NCBI GenBank assembly: GCA_017958895.1
Contig: JAGDBT010000132.1
Location: forward strand, 1-6,339
From: Alphaproteobacteria bacterium
Lineage (GTDB): Bacteria > Pseudomonadota > Alphaproteobacteria > RF32 > CAG-239
DNA length: 6,339 nucleotides
Reading direction: 5' to 3'
Positions 1-6,339 of the stretch are shown here, piece after piece. The translations under genes were made by a program, and so were the position numbers. Within the stretch, counting starts at the first letter, position 1, and each line of letters begins with the position of its first letter. The notes under the pieces were generated by a model that worked only from the letters and a program-made list of their open reading frames with translations, ran no database searches and was not told where the DNA came from.

Positions 1-25
1 AAAAAGCACCTTGAAAGGTGCTTTT
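1..25 (-). terminator. Intrinsic terminator after tRNA-Thr
   Basis: A perfect 6-bp stem, GCACCT (6-11) with AGGTGC (16-21), closes a 4-nt loop. On the minus strand it is followed by five T (1-5), and A/T runs flank it on both sides, so it could also work on the plus strand. It begins about 10 nt beyond the CCA end of the tRNA. It is the first hairpin met by transcription leaving either the tRNA or the upstream mscS-type gene, so it probably ends both transcripts. The left edge of the window cuts off whatever follows. Confidence 0.8.
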
Positions 26-31
26 ATCAAA

Positions 32-107
<76 letters not shown>

Positions 108-119
108 GCGACAAAGGTA

Positions 120-148
120 TAGATAAACCACTTTAGCCGATTTTGCAA
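120..148 (-). promoter_or_regulatory. Candidate promoter for tRNA-Thr
   Basis: On the minus strand, TTGCAA (143-148) and TATCTA (120-125) are separated by exactly 17 nt. Transcription would start near 113, about six bases before the tRNA 5' end, which is a usual distance for a tRNA gene. The -35 is a fair match to TTGACA, but the -10 matches TATAAT at only three positions, so this is tentative. It sits in the short gap after the channel gene. The tRNA could instead rely on read-through from that gene. Confidence 0.35.
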
Positions 149-151
149 GCA

Positions 152-2599
152 CTAATTTTCATCGTTGTTATTTTTTTGCACTTCTTTAAGAGTGCTTGGT
201 TTGTTAACAACTATTTGCGGGAACGGAATTTCTATACCTTCTTCTTTGAAGCGATTGAATATTTCATAACGCAAATCGCTCGGAGAAGTCCAGCCTTTCC
301 AAATATCATTGATATAAAAGCGCAATTCAAAATCCAAACTGCTGGTGCCGAAATCTTTGAAAAGCACATAAGGAGCCGGATTTTTCAAGACACGGCGATT
401 TTTGGAGGCAACATCAAGCAAAATATCGCGAACTTTTTCCGGATCGCTGCCATAGGCCACACCGACGCTTATGGACTGGCGCGACATGGCATCACCGTGC
501 GTTAAGTTGACAACCGAGGAAGAAATCAAAACAGCATTCGGGATAATAACACTGGTCTTGTTAAAACTCAGCATTTCGGTTGAGCGAATATTGATTTGTT
601 TAATCATTCCCTCCGTGCCGTTCAAAATCACCCAATCACCGACTTTGAAAGGACGTTCCATTAAAATAATAATGCCGGCGACTAAGTTTTTAATCACATC
701 CTGCAAACCGAAACCGATACCAACCGATAAAGCACCGGCAATGAAAGCAAGACTTGTTAAATCTATACCGATGGCAACAATAGCCAAAAGGGCGGCAATA
801 ATAAAGCCGATAAAGCCGATACCCGAAATCAGCGAATGTTTCAAGCCGTCATCCATATCAACCTTGTCTAAAATATTGTGAGCAAGCCGGTTTTTAACCA
901 GTTTAACCACCGCCAGAGAACCGAAGAAAATAAGAATTCCCAAACCGACGGCAATTAAAGAAATTTCAAAGCCGCCGACTCTGAAACCGAACAAAAGTTT
1001 CTTGAGAAATTGCAAGATAAAGTCACCCGGTAATCCCCAAACATTTAATAAAATGAAAATCAGAATAAGTATCAGAATCGGATTTATGAAAGTCTTCAAC
1101 CAAAATTCCATTTTAGATATAATGCGGCGACGATTTTTGAAACCTTTCATCCACGGACCGACAAAAATCAAACGTTTAACGATATCTATTACGGAACGGC
1201 GCAAAACTTCAAAAACTCCGCAGAGAATCAGCGAAAAGATAAGACGATTGAGTATGAACAGCGAAAGTTCCGGATAACCGAACAAAGAAACCGCAAAAAC
1301 GCCCACACAGAAAATATAACTCACGAGAATAATTCTGAAGCCGCGATCTATGGAGTTTTCATCTTCTTCGGTGCTGGCTTCGGTGCTGTCCAAACGAATT
1401 TCATCCTTATAAGTATCAAAAGAAATTTTGGTAAACCACATCAGGAAGAAGGCCTTTACCGCACAGTCAATAATCATAACAAAATGCAGAGTTTGTACCG
1501 GATAATGAGCTTGTTGAGCCAAAATTACCTGAGAAGCGGCAACGGTATTGATGATAATGAAAAGGAAAATCATTCTGGTAAAGCGTGAGGCCTTTGCCGT
1601 TGAAATATCAATTAAGCGCCAATTCGGATAATTAGGGGCAAAGGTAACGCGAGATATGGTTGCTTCAGCAATGGCGAGCAAAGCCATAAAGGATATGGTT
1701 TTAAGTATCAACTCCAAAAAGCTGTCGGCGAATAATTTAGTGCTTATTATCCATAACAAACAACCGCTGATCAGAAAAGCATAAATAACCCCTCGGGCAA
1801 CCGCAACAGCCACGGCGGCCATCACTTTTTGATTGAAATGCGGGAATTTTATGTCATCTTTGTAACCCCAGTTTACTAAAATCAAACGTCTTAAAATCAA
1901 AGCTAAGCCGAAAGCAACCAATAAAATGAAAAACATGGTGACAATGCTGACAATGGCAAAAGAACGTTGTTCCTGAGGCAAATCCTGAAACCATTCGAGA
2001 GGGGATTTAACAATATCCCAGAAGAAAACAACATAGCCTTTTATGCCGCCGAAAAACACCAACGGGTTTATAAAGGCCGATTGTTTGGTAATTAAATCTC
2101 CGTAGATTTTTTTGTTGCGGGCGTTTAATACCTGAACGGTCAAATCTTCTATTTGAATAAGCAATAATTCGGATTCTTTTAATATTTTATCCAAAGACAT
2201 CATTTCCTGTGAAAGAGAATCTCGCTGTTCGGTAATGAGCGGATCTTCGCTTTCCAAAGGAATATGACCTAAAGCATCTAATTGTTTTTTGATAAATTTG
2301 ATTTGCCTGTCCAAGGCTTTTTTGTTATCGGATATCTCGCCCTCTTTATCGGTAAGGAAAGAAACATATTCATCAATGATTTTCGGAGAAGCGTTCTTTT
2401 GGTTGATATCGCTTTTTATTTTTTTGAGTTTTTCATTGGTAACGGAAAATTCTTTATCTTCCGGTTGAATGACTTCTTTTTGAACGGTTGCCTGGTTCTT
2501 AGAGAGCTTTTTTTGTGCAATATTGGCGGCGGTGGCCGGTGAAAAAATCACCCAAGAAAGCAAAAAAGCGGAAAATAAAGTAATAATCTGTTTTTTCAT
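152..2599 (-). CDS. MscS-family mechanosensitive channel, DUF3772-like N-terminal region
   Basis: This is a large inner-membrane channel of the MscS superfamily, expected to open under membrane tension and release solutes during hypo-osmotic shock. Of its 815 residues, 1-25 look like a signal peptide (basic MKK, hydrophobic core, cleavage near ATA-AN). Residues 30-180 are charged, helical and probably periplasmic. The 100-180 part (KKQLDALG, then a Leu-rich ESELLLIQIEDL) resembles DUF3772 from memory of the family. About ten membrane segments follow between 213 and 611. The MscS core comes next: pore helix about 613-645 (SVGIGFGLQDVIKNLVAG), beta domain from ERPFKVGDWV (649-658) through IIPNAVLISSSVVN (685-698), and a C-terminal alpha/beta domain to about 800 (GVAYGSDPEKV, PFPQIVV). 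The length fits DUF3772-type channels (about 800) better than MscS (286) or MscK/YnaI. The ATG is supported by AAGGA 9 nt upstream. It is the second gene of an operon, 6 nt after an ASADH-like gene. Channel family is near certain; gating properties are inference. Confidence 0.93.
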   Translation of the reverse strand: MKKQIITLFSAFLLSWVIFSPATAANIAQKKLSKNQATVQKEVIQPEDKEFSVTNEKLKKIKSDINQKNASPKIIDEYVSFLTDKEGEISDNKKALDRQIKFIKKQLDALGHIPLESEDPLITEQRDSLSQEMMSLDKILKESELLLIQIEDLTVQVLNARNKKIYGDLITKQSAFINPLVFFGGIKGYVVFFWDIVKSPLEWFQDLPQEQRSFAIVSIVTMFFILLVAFGLALILRRLILVNWGYKDDIKFPHFNQKVMAAVAVAVARGVIYAFLISGCLLWIISTKLFADSFLELILKTISFMALLAIAEATISRVTFAPNYPNWRLIDISTAKASRFTRMIFLFIIINTVAASQVILAQQAHYPVQTLHFVMIIDCAVKAFFLMWFTKISFDTYKDEIRLDSTEASTEEDENSIDRGFRIILVSYIFCVGVFAVSLFGYPELSLFILNRLIFSLILCGVFEVLRRSVIDIVKRLIFVGPWMKGFKNRRRIISKMEFWLKTFINPILILILIFILLNVWGLPGDFILQFLKKLLFGFRVGGFEISLIAVGLGILIFFGSLAVVKLVKNRLAHNILDKVDMDDGLKHSLISGIGFIGFIIAALLAIVAIGIDLTSLAFIAGALSVGIGFGLQDVIKNLVAGIIILMERPFKVGDWVILNGTEGMIKQINIRSTEMLSFNKTSVIIPNAVLISSSVVNLTHGDAMSRQSISVGVAYGSDPEKVRDILLDVASKNRRVLKNPAPYVLFKDFGTSSLDFELRFYINDIWKGWTSPSDLRYEIFNRFKEEGIEIPFPQIVVNKPSTLKEVQKNNNDEN

Positions 2600-2605
2600 G
2601 TTTTT

Positions 2606-3616
2606 TTATCCTTGTTTTTGCAAAAGAAGCGTTAAAACATTATAAGCATTTTGAGCGGTTCCGGCGCGCAAATCATCGGCAACACACCAAAAACTGAAGC
2701 CGTTTTCAACGGAAATATCTTGTCTTAAACGGCTGACATAAACATCACTTTCGGACTGTACATCGTTTAATGAAACATAGCCGCAGTCAACATGTTTATC
2801 AAAAACCACAACTCCTTTGGTGTCGCGCATAAGATTGCGAATTTTATCTACATCAACATCATTTTTGCATTCGACATTCACAAATTCACCGATACCGATA
2901 AAGGCCGGAACAACGGCACAATTGGCATGTATTTTTATATCCGGTCCCAAAACTTTTTTAATTTCAACATTCATATTCCACTCACAAGAAGTTTCATCTC
3001 CGATAAAATCTCCGACTTGCGGCAAAACATTAAAAGCTATTTGTTTGTGAAAAATCTTTTCATCATCTACCAAAGGTTCATTCATAAAAATTTTTCGGGT
3101 TTGATTGAACAGTTCGTCCATCGCCTCTTTGCCGTAAACCGAGGCAGACATAAAGGCATTTATGACCATACGTTTAATTTTATAGGAGGAAGAAACTTTT
3201 TTAAGGGCTGTCAACAGCTGAGTTATTTGGGCAGAAGGCAAAGAAACAAGGCCTTTTTTGGCTTCTGCAATTTTGTCTTCGTTTATGCCGGCAACAATAA
3301 GCGGAACATCCGGATCTTCAGCATAGGCTGACGAACAATCAATAACAAACGCACCTTTTGCCAAGGCTCGCGGAATGTAGTGTTTGGATATTTCCTGCGA
3401 AGTGCAAAATACGGCGATTTTTACGGCCCCGAAATCAAAGTCACGTAAATTGAAAACATCTATATCAATATCTTCACCGTAAGATACTTGTGTTCCCAAA
3501 GGCGAATCCGTATCAACGGCAAAAAAATCGTCGGCGGAAGTGCCGTTTTCTTCCAGCATATTCAGCAATTCACGACCATGACTGTTGGTAACTCCGATAA
3601 TGGCTGTTTTTTTCAT
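2606..3616 (-). CDS. ASADH-family pseudoenzyme, Usg-1-like (asd/usg homologue)
   Basis: This 336-residue protein has the normal length and order of bacterial aspartate-semialdehyde dehydrogenase: an N-terminal Rossmann region (AIIGVT...HGRELLNMLEE, 5-23), DPDVPLIVAGIN (101-112), GKEAMDELFNQTR (162-174), FNVLP (195-199), PAFIG (237-241) and a C-terminal FWCVADDLRAG (309-319). The active site is gone. Catalytic Cys of PNCSTIQ aligns with Ala129 (PSAQITQ), Gln of YQxVSG with Met156, phosphate-binding Arg of SSAFR with Ala99, Lys of EEWK with Asn214, Arg of CVRVP with Val235, and the general-base His of GHSE with Ile242. The nucleotide loop GxTGxxG is also altered (GVTNSHG). It should not make aspartate semialdehyde. 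This resembles the E. coli/Pseudomonas Usg-1 proteins, ASADH relatives of unknown role that also lack the Cys. The start is backed by GAAGGG (3623-3628), 6 nt upstream of ATG. A possible -10, TAAAAT (3650-3655), lacks a good -35. Automatic annotation may call it asd. Confidence 0.88.
   Translation of the reverse strand: MKKTAIIGVTNSHGRELLNMLEENGTSADDFFAVDTDSPLGTQVSYGEDIDIDVFNLRDFDFGAVKIAVFCTSQEISKHYIPRALAKGAFVIDCSSAYAEDPDVPLIVAGINEDKIAEAKKGLVSLPSAQITQLLTALKKVSSSYKIKRMVINAFMSASVYGKEAMDELFNQTRKIFMNEPLVDDEKIFHKQIAFNVLPQVGDFIGDETSCEWNMNVEIKKVLGPDIKIHANCAVVPAFIGIGEFVNVECKNDVDVDKIRNLMRDTKGVVVFDKHVDCGYVSLNDVQSESDVYVSRLRQDISVENGFSFWCVADDLRAGTAQNAYNVLTLLLQKQG
2609..2613 (-). promoter_or_regulatory. 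Shine-Dalgarno of the channel gene, inside the upstream gene's last codons
   Basis: AAGGA on the minus strand lies 9 nt before the channel's ATG (2597-2599). It falls within the final Gln-Gly codons of the ASADH-like gene, just ahead of that gene's TAA stop (2606-2608). Ribosomes finishing the first gene would therefore cover or expose this site, which points to translational coupling. It also supports the chosen channel start. Confidence 0.75.
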
Positions 3617-3705
3617 TTTTAACCCTTCAAAAAAATCTGAACTGGCTTGATTTTATGCCTAAAATGTTAAAATGAGATAAATTTTCAAGATAAAAAAACA
3701 AAAAA

Positions 3706-3730
3706 GCACTCTTTTCGGAGTGCTTTTTTA
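3706..3730 (-). terminator. Intrinsic terminator between the small-gene unit and the ASADH-like operon
   Basis: A 6-bp stem, GCACTC (3706-3711) with GAGTGC (3718-3723), encloses a 6-nt loop. A-rich sequence on the left gives the minus strand T5GT7 just after the stem, and T7 follows on the plus strand. On the minus strand it lies 57 nt past the stop of the 59-codon ORF and 90 nt before the ASADH-like start codon. It therefore separates two transcription units. Confidence 0.82.
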
Positions 3731-3779
3731 AAAAAGGTAACTAACTGCCGGCTATAACCTTTCGGCCGAGAAGATTGTT

Positions 3780-3959
3780 TCAGAAGGTTGTTCTGTGCAG
3801 GCGACGAGATTTTCGGTTGGGCCTGTAATTTTTTTGGTTATTTTCTTCTTTCGGCAAAATGGCTTCTATCGGCGGACGGAACTCTTTTTTGGGAGGTGGC
3901 GACGGTCGATAGGGCGCGGTGTTTAAGAATGCGCAAATTAAAATAACTAAAGCTCTCAT
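3780..3959 (-). CDS. Small hypothetical protein, 59 residues, hydrophobic N-terminus
   Basis: An ATG at 3957-3959 opens 59 codons ending in TGA (3780-3782). I do not recognise the product. Residues 3-12 are strongly hydrophobic (ALVILICAFL), compatible with a short membrane anchor or minimal export signal. Cys9 lacks a lipobox (no Ala/Gly/Ser just before it). The rest is hydrophilic, rich in Pro, Arg and Lys (PYRPSPPPKKEFRPP at 16-30) with a basic C-terminus, and looks disordered. The ORF starts 6 nt after the stop of the 142-residue gene and lies before a shared terminator, so co-transcription is likely. No Shine-Dalgarno is visible, so translation would depend on coupling. It could be a chance ORF; position and the sharp hydrophobic/basic split are the only support. 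Confidence 0.45.
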   Translation of the reverse strand: MRALVILICAFLNTAPYRPSPPPKKEFRPPIEAILPKEENNQKNYRPNRKSRRLHRTTF

Positions 3960-3965
3960 AACAAA

Positions 3966-4394
3966 TCAATCTAAGTCATCAAACGGAAGTGAGTTGTGTT
4001 TGTCTCGTCTGTCTTGGGCGCGGCGAACAACACGATAAGAGGGGAAAAGACTGTTGGTTTCTTTTTGAGCGTAAATAACGCCGTTGAGCGTAAATTTACC
4101 TTTTACTCGGGAAACGGAACTCAATGAGGCACCGGTGAACATTTCTGTTTTGCCGCTTCTGATGTCGTTGAGAACGGAATATTCTCCGACTTTTTTCTCA
4201 AAAGCAAAGAAAGGTGTGCCTGAAGGGCGACCGAAGACAGCTTCATTGGGCAAAACTTTTACCAAATGCAGGCCGTTCTGAACGGTGGCACCGGGGAACT
4301 TTTCCTGGTTATCTTTAATAAAACTGTTGATTTTCTGGTTTGCCTGATAAGAATCGAGCTTGTTTGCGCAAAGGGTGTTAGTTTTTTTACTCAT
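3966..4394 (-). CDS. Hypothetical protein, 142 residues, soluble
   Basis: I do not recognise this protein. Its 142 residues have no signal peptide or membrane segment. The N-terminal third is polar and probably helical (residues 11-32, rich in Asn, Gln and Lys). The middle (about 35-112) alternates hydrophobic and polar residues with glycines (GLHLVKVLPNEAVFGRP, then GKFTLNGVIYAQ), which suggests a small beta-rich domain. The C-terminus is a basic patch (RVVRRAQDRRDK, 121-132) followed by an acidic tip (PFDDLD). It has its own promoter (4431-4459). The ATG at 4392-4394 is about 30 nt downstream of the predicted transcription start, but no clear Shine-Dalgarno precedes it. A strong alaS terminator lies upstream and another terminator follows the 59-codon ORF, so the pair forms an independent unit. 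The long open frame between a promoter and a terminator supports a real gene. Confidence 0.72.
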   Translation of the reverse strand: MSKKTNTLCANKLDSYQANQKINSFIKDNQEKFPGATVQNGLHLVKVLPNEAVFGRPSGTPFFAFEKKVGEYSVLNDIRSGKTEMFTGASLSSVSRVKGKFTLNGVIYAQKETNSLFPSYRVVRRAQDRRDKHNSLPFDDLD

Positions 4395-4430
4395 ATAACT
4401 TGTATTTAAAAAATTAGTAAATGTTCTTTC

Positions 4431-4459
4431 TATATAACATTTTTATTTGACAAAATCAA
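4431..4459 (-). promoter_or_regulatory. Sigma70-like promoter of the 142-residue gene
   Basis: On the minus strand, TTGATT (4454-4459) and TATATA (4431-4436) are separated by 17 nt, each matching consensus at four of six positions. Transcription would start near 4424, giving a leader of about 30 nt. It lies between the alaS terminator and the start codon, where a promoter is needed. The AT-rich background raises the chance of accidental matches. Confidence 0.55.
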
Positions 4460-4500
4460 GTAAAAAATGACGAAAATTTGGAGTTTTTAATTTTTTATTT

Positions 4501-4546
4501 AAAAAAACAAACGATTGGCAACCATAAAAAGTTTACCAACCGTTTG
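4501..4546 (-). terminator. Intrinsic terminator of alaS
   Basis: A 14-bp stem (4533-4546 with 4508-4521), with two G-U wobbles and an 11-nt loop, is followed on the minus strand by a run of seven T (4501-4507). It begins 14 nt after the alaS stop codon. It is the strongest hairpin in the window and should isolate alaS from the next unit. Confidence 0.88.
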
Positions 4547-4560
4547 ATAAAGAAGCTTTT

Positions 4561-6339
4561 TTAGGCAATCATCTGTTTTATTTTTGCCAGAGCCTCGGTT
4601 ATTTTGTTTGTATCGGTGCCGCCGGCTTGAGCCATATCCGGTCTGCCGCCACCGCCTTTGCCGCCTAAAACTTCGGCAGCGGTGCGCACCAAATCAACAG
4701 CATTGTATTTGGCGGTTAAATCATTGCTTACGCCGACCACAATTGAGGCTTTATTATCTTTATCGGAGCACAAGGCTATAATACCCGAACCGATATTTTG
4801 CATCATATCATCAACAAAAGCTTTCAATTCTTTCGGATGCGTATCGGCAACCAATTTGCCTATAAACTTAACTCCGTTGACCGTCTCAATATCATTGTTT
4901 GCCGCAGATTTGCCGCCGGCCAGACTCTTTTTAAGATTAAAGATTTCCGCCTCCATTTTTTTGCGTTCTTCCAACAGTCCGGAAATACGATTATCCAAAT
5001 CATTAAGGTTGGTTTTTAAGCTTTCCGCCACATGATGCAGCTTATCTTCAACCGCCCGAACATATTGGTCGGCACTTAAACCCGTTAAACATTCCAAACG
5101 TCTGACACCTGCCGCCACCGCAGATTCGGAAAGAATATGGAAATAACCGATATTGCCGGTAGAAGAAACATGTGTACCGCCGCACAATTCTCTGGAGAAC
5201 GGTGCATGTTCGTCACCCATGGTAACCATACGAACATCTTCGCCGTATTTTTCATCAAACAAGGCCATAGCGCCGAGTTTTACGGCTTCGTCTTTGTTCA
5301 TAATTATGGTATTAACCTTTAAGTCATTACGAATTTGTTCGTTAACGATATCTTCAACCTTTCGGAGTTGTTCCAAAGTAATCTGCTTAGGGTGCGAAAC
5401 ATCAAAACGCATACGATTTGCTTCAACGGCCGAACCTTTTTGCGCAATATGGTCACCCAGAACAATTTTGAGGGCTTTGTGAGCTAAGTGAGTTACCGAG
5501 TGGTTGGCGCAAATGCAAGCACGATTTTGTTTATCTACTTCAAAAGAGGCAAAATCGCCGACTTTTACCGTTCCCTCAAGCAATTCGCAAACATGAACAT
5601 AAATATTGTCCAGTTTGCGCTTGCAATCAACAACTTTAGCTTTGAAGTTTTTAGAAGTTATCATGCCGATATCGCCGACTTGTCCGCCGCATTCTCCGTA
5701 AAAAGGAGTTTGATTGGCCACCAATTCAAAATTTCCGGCGGTAACTTCGTTTACCGAGGTATTGTTTTGAACAAGGGCTTTGATTTCGGCATCGGTTTTA
5801 AGAGTATTATAACCTAAAAATTCCGTCGCTCCGACTTTATCTTGAATGTCATACCAAATTTTCTCCACACCCTGATCACCGGAACCGGCCCAGTTTTTGC
5901 GCGCTTCGGCTTTTTGTTTTTCCATGCAGGCGTTAAAGCCGTCAACATCAACTTCCATATTTTTAGCTTTTAAGGCATCTTGGGTTAAATCAAGCGGAAA
6001 ACCGTATGTATCATAAAGTTTGAAAGCCGTTTCACCGCTGAGTTTAGAACCGGAAGACAGTTTTGCAACTTCATCATCAAGAAGCTTTAAGCCCTTATCA
6101 AGAGTGCGTCCGAAACGTTCTTCTTCAATAGCAATGGTTTCTCTGATTAAATTTTCACGTTCATAAAGTTCCGGATAGGTTTCACCCATTTCTTTTTGCA
6201 AAACCGGCAACAATTTATAAATCATCGGTTCTTTTACGCCGAGCAAATAAGCATGACGCATGGCACGACGCATAATGCGGCGCAAAACATAACCGCGTCC
6301 TTCATTAGACGGCAACACACCGTCGGCAATTAAAAAGCT
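4561..6339 (-). CDS. alaS: Alanyl-tRNA synthetase, partial (N-terminus beyond the window)
   Basis: This enzyme charges tRNA-Ala with alanine in the cytoplasm and hydrolyses mischarged Ser/Gly-tRNA-Ala. The 592 codons here stay in frame to the right edge, where SFLIADG precedes the conserved LPSNEGRGYVLRR. About 280-290 N-terminal residues, including most of the catalytic domain, are therefore missing, judged against the usual length of about 875. Visible parts in order: end of the aminoacylation and tRNA-recognition region (RRIMRRAMRHAYLLG, AFKLYDTYGFPLDLT), the editing domain with zinc-binding HxxxH (HSVTH, 5488-5502) and CxxxH (CGGTH, 5170-5184), a coiled-coil linker (about 4890-5040), and the C-Ala/DHHA1 domain with the Gly-rich GGKGGGGRPDMAQAGG (about 4620-4670). 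All expected editing residues are present. A GTG at 6316-6318 is an internal Val codon, not the start. The window does not show the upstream gene or promoter. Confidence 0.98.
   Translation of the reverse strand, partial: SFLIADGVLPSNEGRGYVLRRIMRRAMRHAYLLGVKEPMIYKLLPVLQKEMGETYPELYERENLIRETIAIEEERFGRTLDKGLKLLDDEVAKLSSGSKLSGETAFKLYDTYGFPLDLTQDALKAKNMEVDVDGFNACMEKQKAEARKNWAGSGDQGVEKIWYDIQDKVGATEFLGYNTLKTDAEIKALVQNNTSVNEVTAGNFELVANQTPFYGECGGQVGDIGMITSKNFKAKVVDCKRKLDNIYVHVCELLEGTVKVGDFASFEVDKQNRACICANHSVTHLAHKALKIVLGDHIAQKGSAVEANRMRFDVSHPKQITLEQLRKVEDIVNEQIRNDLKVNTIIMNKDEAVKLGAMALFDEKYGEDVRMVTMGDEHAPFSRELCGGTHVSSTGNIGYFHILSESAVAAGVRRLECLTGLSADQYVRAVEDKLHHVAESLKTNLNDLDNRISGLLEERKKMEAEIFNLKKSLAGGKSAANNDIETVNGVKFIGKLVADTHPKELKAFVDDMMQNIGSGIIALCSDKDNKASIVVGVSNDLTAKYNAVDLVRTAAEVLGGKGGGGRPDMAQAGGTDTNKITEALAKIKQMIA

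Noticed and set aside
143..505. Plus-strand open frame of 120 codons
   Set aside because: It lies opposite the end of the mechanosensitive channel gene, whose protein has clear family motifs over this stretch. The plus-strand product has no recognisable motif. The other plus-strand frames over the channel, ASADH-like and alaS genes were dropped for the same reason.
3683..3688. TTGAAA as a -35 box for the ASADH-like gene
   Set aside because: The hexamer 17 nt downstream is ATTTTA, a poor -10, and the best -10 (TAAAAT, 3650-3655) is 27 nt away. AT-rich sequence gives such matches by chance.
3733..3779. Possible structured element around GCCGGC between the 59-codon ORF and its terminator
   Set aside because: Only a short palindrome and weak, interrupted pairing could be found; there is no convincing stem or known RNA motif.
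3780..3959. Lipoprotein signal at Cys9 of the 59-residue ORF
   Set aside because: The residue before Cys is Ile, not Ala, Gly or Ser, and the basic and hydrophobic regions before it are too short for a lipoprotein signal.
3966..3990. SSB-like acidic C-terminal tail on the 142-residue protein (PFDDLD)
   Set aside because: The SSB interaction tail ends in Pro-Phe after the acidic run. Here Pro-Phe comes first and the acidic residues end the protein, and the rest does not look like an OB-fold SSB.
6316..6318. GTG as a start codon for alaS
   Set aside because: The frame stays open to the window edge and the residues before it (SFLIADG) are the conserved AlaRS sequence, so this is an internal Val codon of a gene cut by the window.

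Overview
The window looks like chromosomal core DNA from a low-GC alphaproteobacterium, possibly one of the uncultured gut or host-associated lineages. This is inferred from three things: the family character of the AlaRS and aspartate-semialdehyde dehydrogenase (ASADH)-like proteins, an MscS protein with a DUF3772-like N-terminal region (typical of alphaproteobacteria), and a tRNA gene that encodes its own CCA. I see no mobile element, CRISPR array or phage gene. Every supported gene is on the minus strand, so the transcription units are described from the right end of the window to the left.

(1) 6339-4501: the 3' two thirds of alaS (alanyl-tRNA synthetase). It runs off the right edge and ends in a strong 14-bp hairpin terminator. 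(2) 4459-3706: a separate small unit. A well-spaced sigma70-like promoter precedes an unrecognised 142-residue soluble protein. A 59-codon ORF with a hydrophobic N-terminus and a Pro/Arg/Lys-rich tail follows 6 nt later, then an intrinsic terminator. (3) 3628-152: a tight two-gene operon. The first gene is a full-length ASADH-family protein that has lost essentially all catalytic and substrate-binding residues, so it is a Usg-1-like pseudoenzyme. The second is an 815-residue MscS-type mechanosensitive channel. The gap is 6 nt, and the channel's Shine-Dalgarno lies in the last codons of the first gene. (4) 107-1: tRNA-Thr(CGU), 44 nt beyond the channel gene with no terminator between, closed by a hairpin terminator at the left edge.

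alaS and the tRNA serve translation. The MscS channel is predicted to release solutes under hypo-osmotic stress. The most interesting items are the catalytically dead ASADH homologue tied to an envelope channel, and the uncharacterised 142/59-residue pair with its own promoter and terminator. No gene-free stretch exceeds about 170 bases; the two longest (4395-4560 and 3617-3779) hold promoters, terminators and leaders.
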